Source: Candidatus Bathyarchaeota archaeon (lineage in GTDB: Archaea; Thermoproteota; Bathyarchaeia; Bathyarchaeales; Bathycorpusculaceae). From it: a stretch of DNA of 44,844 nt. Below are positions 41,772 to 44,844 of the stretch, piece after piece. Below the pieces are notes generated by a model, which did not search any database, was not told where the DNA came from, and worked only from the letters and a program-made list of their open reading frames with translations. The translations under genes and the position numbers were made by a program. Each line of letters starts with the position of its first letter. Position 1 is the stretch's first letter. The DNA is taken from contig PLSP01000108.1 in the NCBI GenBank assembly GCA_003165195.1, forward strand, positions 12,531-57,374. The letters are read 5' to 3'.

Positions 41772-42866
41772 ATGAGTGAAAAGCCGGATGAAGAAAAGAA
41801 AAGGCCCAAGCCCCCAAGACCTTTTCCAAAGCAAAGCCTTCAAGAAGCATTGAAAGTTGCTCAAGCAATTCAGAATGGGAATAATGGCAAGCCGATGAAG
41901 ACCATTTTCATCGCAAAAGCAATAGACCTGTCGCCCCAGAGCACCAACTTTAGAGATGTTACGAGCGCATCTTACAAATACGGACTAACAATTGGAACAG
42001 TTCCTAACGTTGATACTATTTCATTAACGCCATTGGGCAGTTCATTAACGAAGCCCACTGACCCTATAAAAGAGGTAAAAGACCGCCAAGAAGCAGTCAT
42101 GAAAATTGAAGTATTTAAAAATATTTTCGAGCATTATAGAAATGGAAAATTTCCAGCGGGTGATACGTATTTTAAGAACATGCTGGAGGACAGCTTTCAT
42201 GTTCCGCCCGAATATGTGGATGAATGCATAGCTTTGCTTCAGGAAAATGGACAGTTCGCTAATATTTTTTCTGAGGTTAAGGGTAGTCTTTATGTTGCTT
42301 TTTCTGATGAGCCGGTTGTTGCCGCCGAAGCGAGTACTACAGAAGAAAGCATTGCACAGGAAGAACCATCGACTGAACCAGAAGTTGTCGAAATTCCTGC
42401 CCCGGCACCTGCACAGACAAAGCCTATCGCCAATCAAATTTTCATAGTCCACGGAAAAGACCATGCCCCAGTCGAGCAGCTAAAGAACATCCTTTTGGAT
42501 TTCAAGGTGCCATTCAAGATAGCAGTTGATGAACCTAATATTGGTCGTCCCATTTCTCAAAAAGTGTCTGAGCTAATGAAAAGTTGTACTTCGGCTATCG
42601 TAATTTTTACTGCAGACGAGGAATATACAGGCGCTGATGGCAAGAAGATTTTCAAGCCAAGCGATAATGCCGTGTACGAACTTGGCGCTGCATCAATACT
42701 GTATGAGGACAGAATAGTCATATTAAAAGAAGAGAGCGTTACACTGTCAAGCGACTTCAGCGACTTGGGCCATATAACCTTTAAGAAAGATGAGCTTGAA
42801 GCAAAATCCATGCAGTTGATAAAGGAACTAATCGGCTTTGGTCTCCTTAAATTCACCCCCGCTTAG
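41772..42866 (+). CDS. TIR-domain effector (CAP12/Pycsar-TIR type) with a winged-helix-like N-terminal region
   Basis: 364 aa. The C-terminal domain (~220-362) is a TIR-like domain of the PF10137 kind: IFIVHGKDHAPVEQLKNILL, PNIGRPISQKVSELM, SAIVIFTADEE, and SDNAVYELGAASIL, with Glu303 as the likely NADase residue. The N-terminal ~180 residues (FPKQSLQEALKVAQAIQNG, SSNFRDVTSASYKYGLTIG-like, LTPLG) form a recurrent winged-helix-like region of this protein family; a linker rich in Glu/Pro/Ala joins them. TIR effectors break NAD+ on infection. The sensing partner is not obvious. Start ATG 41772. Confidence 0.75.
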   Translation: MSEKPDEEKKRPKPPRPFPKQSLQEALKVAQAIQNGNNGKPMKTIFIAKAIDLSPQSTNFRDVTSASYKYGLTIGTVPNVDTISLTPLGSSLTKPTDPIKEVKDRQEAVMKIEVFKNIFEHYRNGKFPAGDTYFKNMLEDSFHVPPEYVDECIALLQENGQFANIFSEVKGSLYVAFSDEPVVAAEASTTEESIAQEEPSTEPEVVEIPAPAPAQTKPIANQIFIVHGKDHAPVEQLKNILLDFKVPFKIAVDEPNIGRPISQKVSELMKSCTSAIVIFTADEEYTGADGKKIFKPSDNAVYELGAASILYEDRIVILKEESVTLSSDFSDLGHITFKKDELEAKSMQLIKELIGFGLLKFTPA

Positions 42867-43963
42867 GGAATACGTAGAAGCTCAGGCCTCAAATCCCTTG
42901 CATACTATGCGACCGTACGCCACAACGCCCCGGCAGCTTAGCACCACAGTAATAATGGCATGACTTAAAGCAGAACCTAAGCGATGGTCGAATCCAAAAG
43001 TTATCAGACCTTGGGTAGGCTGGGTCAAATGTTCGACGGATTTTTCGATAAGGGATTTTTGGGTAAGGTGTTAACAGTATGAATATTCATACCACTGCAA
43101 TTAGTGCAGATTTTCATGCAAAAGCACAATTATTTTTAGGCTTTGAATTAGGCTCTGATTGCATAAAGGGCATTAAGCGCGTAGTCCATTCTGCGGTGTA
43201 CGAATATTCATACACAGTATGAAGTACGAATATTAGCGCGCGGCGTGGATACTCACGGTCGGCTTAAAGTTGAGGCATAAGCCTGTGAGAGTATATTGTG
43301 TAGTAATTATTGTGTAGTAATACATCTACAATAGATTTGCTTACGAGGTCGAGCTACAACCTTAAAATGCAAGTTTGCTGACTCCTCGGCCAACACCTTA
43401 ACACTTCATACGTAGTACGAATATTCATACGATGCGCTATGCAGCATCTTAGAATAAGCAGCATAAAGCGCCCGTTGCACGACCGAGCTTTGATTCTTAA
43501 CTATTTTCTTCGACGCCACAATAAGACTCGCAGTATGAATAATCTACGAATAATCGCTAAATGCAATTAACTCAAGTCGCTACCTTAAAGTACGAATCGC
43601 CCTTAGCTTTTTGCGTAATACGAATATTCGTACTGAAGCAACACAAAGCGCCTAATGCACAATCTGGTTAACACCTTAAAGGTATGATATCGCAAAAGCG
43701 TTGGGAATAATTTGACCTTTTGAGCTTTTGCTACAGCCGTATGAATATTCGTACTATTAGGCACAAACGCGCTTTTGCTTTGAAGGGGCTTATTACATAG
43801 TAATCTGAGACTTGGACCGTAGCCCTGTCAGATATTCTGCATATTTGCCATAAAATCTGTCCGCTTGCCGCCTTAGCACCATATAGTGCTTTGCACCTAT
43901 GCGCTTTGGCACCCTACCCTCAATAAAGTCTGCAACAGCCATTTTAGTGGGGTCAAAGGCTCG
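42867..43963. repeat. Non-coding region with five palindromes and half-sites; possible origin or control locus
   Basis: 1.1 kb without a gene. GTAYGAATATTCRTAC occurs at 43077-43092, 43198-43213, 43415-43430, 43618-43633 (first base A) and 43739-43754. Steps are 121, 217, 203 and 121 bp. Half-sites lie at 43217, 43224, 43405, 43533 and 43590. Two further motifs recur near them: an AACACCTTAA box (43391, 43670, reverse at 43065) and a CAnAAAGCGC box (43463, 43644, and variants). The composite arrangement resembles iterons of a plasmid origin or a partition site. Confidence 0.65.
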
Positions 43964-44844
43964 TTAGTTGGATGGAACTTTGTTCTCTTGCTCCATTTTG
44001 CTTAAAGCTTCTAATGTTCTGTCTCTGAGTTCCTTGAATGATGGGCTCCAGTAGTGCCTGATGAATATGGACGGTGGAATCCTGCCCTGTAGCAAGTCAA
44101 CCTCTTCTTTGATTAACCCGTGCCTAACCATGAATGTACCGTATGCATCCCTTAACTCGCAAATTCTGCCCCGCATCTTCCTGCGCTGTAACCGCTTCAG
44201 TATAGCATTATACCCAACAGGTTCACTTCTTGCAATCTGGTCAATTAGACTTTTTGGCACAATGGATATGTACACATTCTTTGTACCCCGTAGAAACTGC
44301 TTCTTGAATTGAAAGTGCTCTAAAAGTCCATCATCGTTAAGATAGTTGGCTAACTTACCTTCTTTTGACAGTTCGATTATTTTGTTAAAAGAGATAATAC
44401 CTTCTTCCTTACGTAAGCCGCTAAAGCGCAAATATTCCAAAAGCAACCTTTCATTGGGGTTAAGGGCTGGTTGAATAGCTGCATACCATTGCCATAAATC
44501 GCTGTTATGATTAGTGTACATTCGGGTAAAAGATACGAACGCATCGGGTCTATGCAACTTTATACCATAGCTCTTTAACGCTGACCTAAATTCCTCATGA
44601 TAGCCAAGGTACTTGGACAAAATTATTAACGCCTTGATTGAGTTGTTGCGGGTAGACTCTGGAATTAAATCAATATCTCTAAGGTTGCCAAATAGCAAAT
44701 GATTGTACTTTTTGGTATAAGTCATAACTGTGTGGGCATACGATTTAGCGTACTTTTTGAACACCCACACCTTAAAGGTTGGCCAGTCAAAGGAGCTTAG
44801 GACCGTTACAGGATGAATCGCTTTACGAGCCAAAGGTCGCCGGT
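43964..44844 (-). CDS. C-terminal catalytic part of the SSV-type integrase, Int(C)
   Basis: The frame is open to the window edge; a TTG at 44833 can serve as start but the real gene continues into Int(N). It begins with RRPLARK, read from the repeat, then unique sequence AIHPVTVLSSFDWPTFKVW. Tyrosine-recombinase residues are visible: Arg141 in RFSGLRKEEG (counting from TTG), RICELRDAYGTFMVRHGL, LLQGRIPPSIFIRHYW with the nucleophile Tyr261. The active site seems whole, so the protein would work once the element is circular. Confidence 0.88.
   Translation of the reverse strand, partial: RRPLARKAIHPVTVLSSFDWPTFKVWVFKKYAKSYAHTVMTYTKKYNHLLFGNLRDIDLIPESTRNNSIKALIILSKYLGYHEEFRSALKSYGIKLHRPDAFVSFTRMYTNHNSDLWQWYAAIQPALNPNERLLLEYLRFSGLRKEEGIISFNKIIELSKEGKLANYLNDDGLLEHFQFKKQFLRGTKNVYISIVPKSLIDQIARSEPVGYNAILKRLQRRKMRGRICELRDAYGTFMVRHGLIKEEVDLLQGRIPPSIFIRHYWSPSFKELRDRTLEALSKMEQENKVPSN
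44820..44844 (+). repeat. attR core (partial at window edge)
   Basis: Identical to 39367-39391 inside tRNA-Val, in the same direction. The window stops here, so its full length is not visible. Confidence 0.85.

Larger units (their letters stand above)
39367..44844. mobile_element. 5.45-kb SSV-type integrative element in tRNA-Val
   Basis: The ends are direct repeats of the tRNA segment (25 bp, limited by the window edge). The unit from repeat to repeat is 5453 bp. It holds Int(N), an AbrB-like regulator, a tiny frame, a PD-(D/E)XK-like nuclease, a zinc-finger protein, a TIR protein, a repeat-rich non-coding region and Int(C). Integration of this type splits the integrase gene and keeps the tRNA intact on the left. 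No recognised Rep, capsid or conjugation gene is present, so it may be a satellite or a defence carrier. Confidence 0.85.

Noticed and set aside
44820-44844. Second tRNA-Val gene at the right edge
   Set aside because: Only the anticodon-to-T-stem part is present; the 5' half is replaced by integrase sequence.

Overview
The window looks like a chromosomal contig of a mesophilic archaeon. The best guess is a Bathyarchaeia-like member of the TACK group; that placement rests on gene content and is not proven. Archaeal marks are an initiator tRNA-Met with a bulge-helix-bulge intron, BRE/TATA promoters instead of -35/-10 boxes, an archaeal-type inositol-1-phosphate synthase, CTP-dependent riboflavin kinase (DUF120), ADP-forming acyl-CoA synthetase, a PAC2 protein, a CofE-like ligase and an SSV-type integrase. 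GTG and TTG starts are common.

Layout. 1-9.7 kb: mixed single genes (HhH glycosylase-like/nuclease fusion, class I glutamine amidotransferase, membrane IPT/TIG protein, stand-alone FMN domain of glutamate synthase, Rieske ferredoxin, NERD protein, MFS carrier). 9.7-16.9 kb: a redox block on both strands. It holds a three-gene operon of NfnL-like, NfnS-like and a four-[4Fe-4S] protein with two MvhD/FlpD domains, then thioredoxin reductase followed by a broken zinc-ribbon gene, and divergently a rubredoxin fused to an acetolactate-synthase-like TPP enzyme. 16.9-18.3 kb: repeats, a decayed tRNA-iMet copy, a LAGLIDADG-like gene and the intact tRNA-iMet. 20.2-26.8 kb: a compact histidine operon, hisG-D-C-B-H-A-F-I, with a clear promoter. 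hisE and a histidinol-phosphatase are not in it. 26.9-28.2 kb: two toxin-antitoxin pairs (MntA-HepT and VapBC). 28.3-38.6 kb: metabolic genes (AmmeMemoRadiSam enzyme, two membrane-anchored sulfite-oxidase-fold proteins, CofE-like ligase, acyl-CoA synthetase, RibK, Ino1, GcvH with a CoA-disulfide-reductase-like flavoprotein). 38.7-39.2 kb: a ferritin-like gene with a palindrome over its start.

The most striking part is 39.37-44.84 kb, an integrated element in a tRNA-Val(UAC) gene. The last 25 bases of the window repeat bases 39367-39391 of the tRNA. The integrase gene is split: its N-terminal part reads antisense through the tRNA on the left, and its C-terminal catalytic part lies at the right end. 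Joining the parts at the repeat gives an uninterrupted frame of 1122 nt (373 aa) and a circle of 5453 bp. The element carries an AbrB-like regulator, a PD-(D/E)XK-like nuclease, a zinc-finger protein and a TIR-domain protein of the CAP12/Pycsar-TIR kind, so it resembles a small mobile defence element. A family of 16-bp palindromes (GTAYGAATATTCRTAC) lies once between the integrase and AbrB-like starts and five times in a 1.1-kb non-coding region that could be an origin or control locus.

A second unusual feature is a set of intergenic arrays with an exact 10-bp period (6371-6450, 17325-17418 and, weaker, 38601-38690). Their T-rich stretches alternate with GC steps in helical phase. They look like designed curvature or chromatin-positioning DNA rather than coding sequence.
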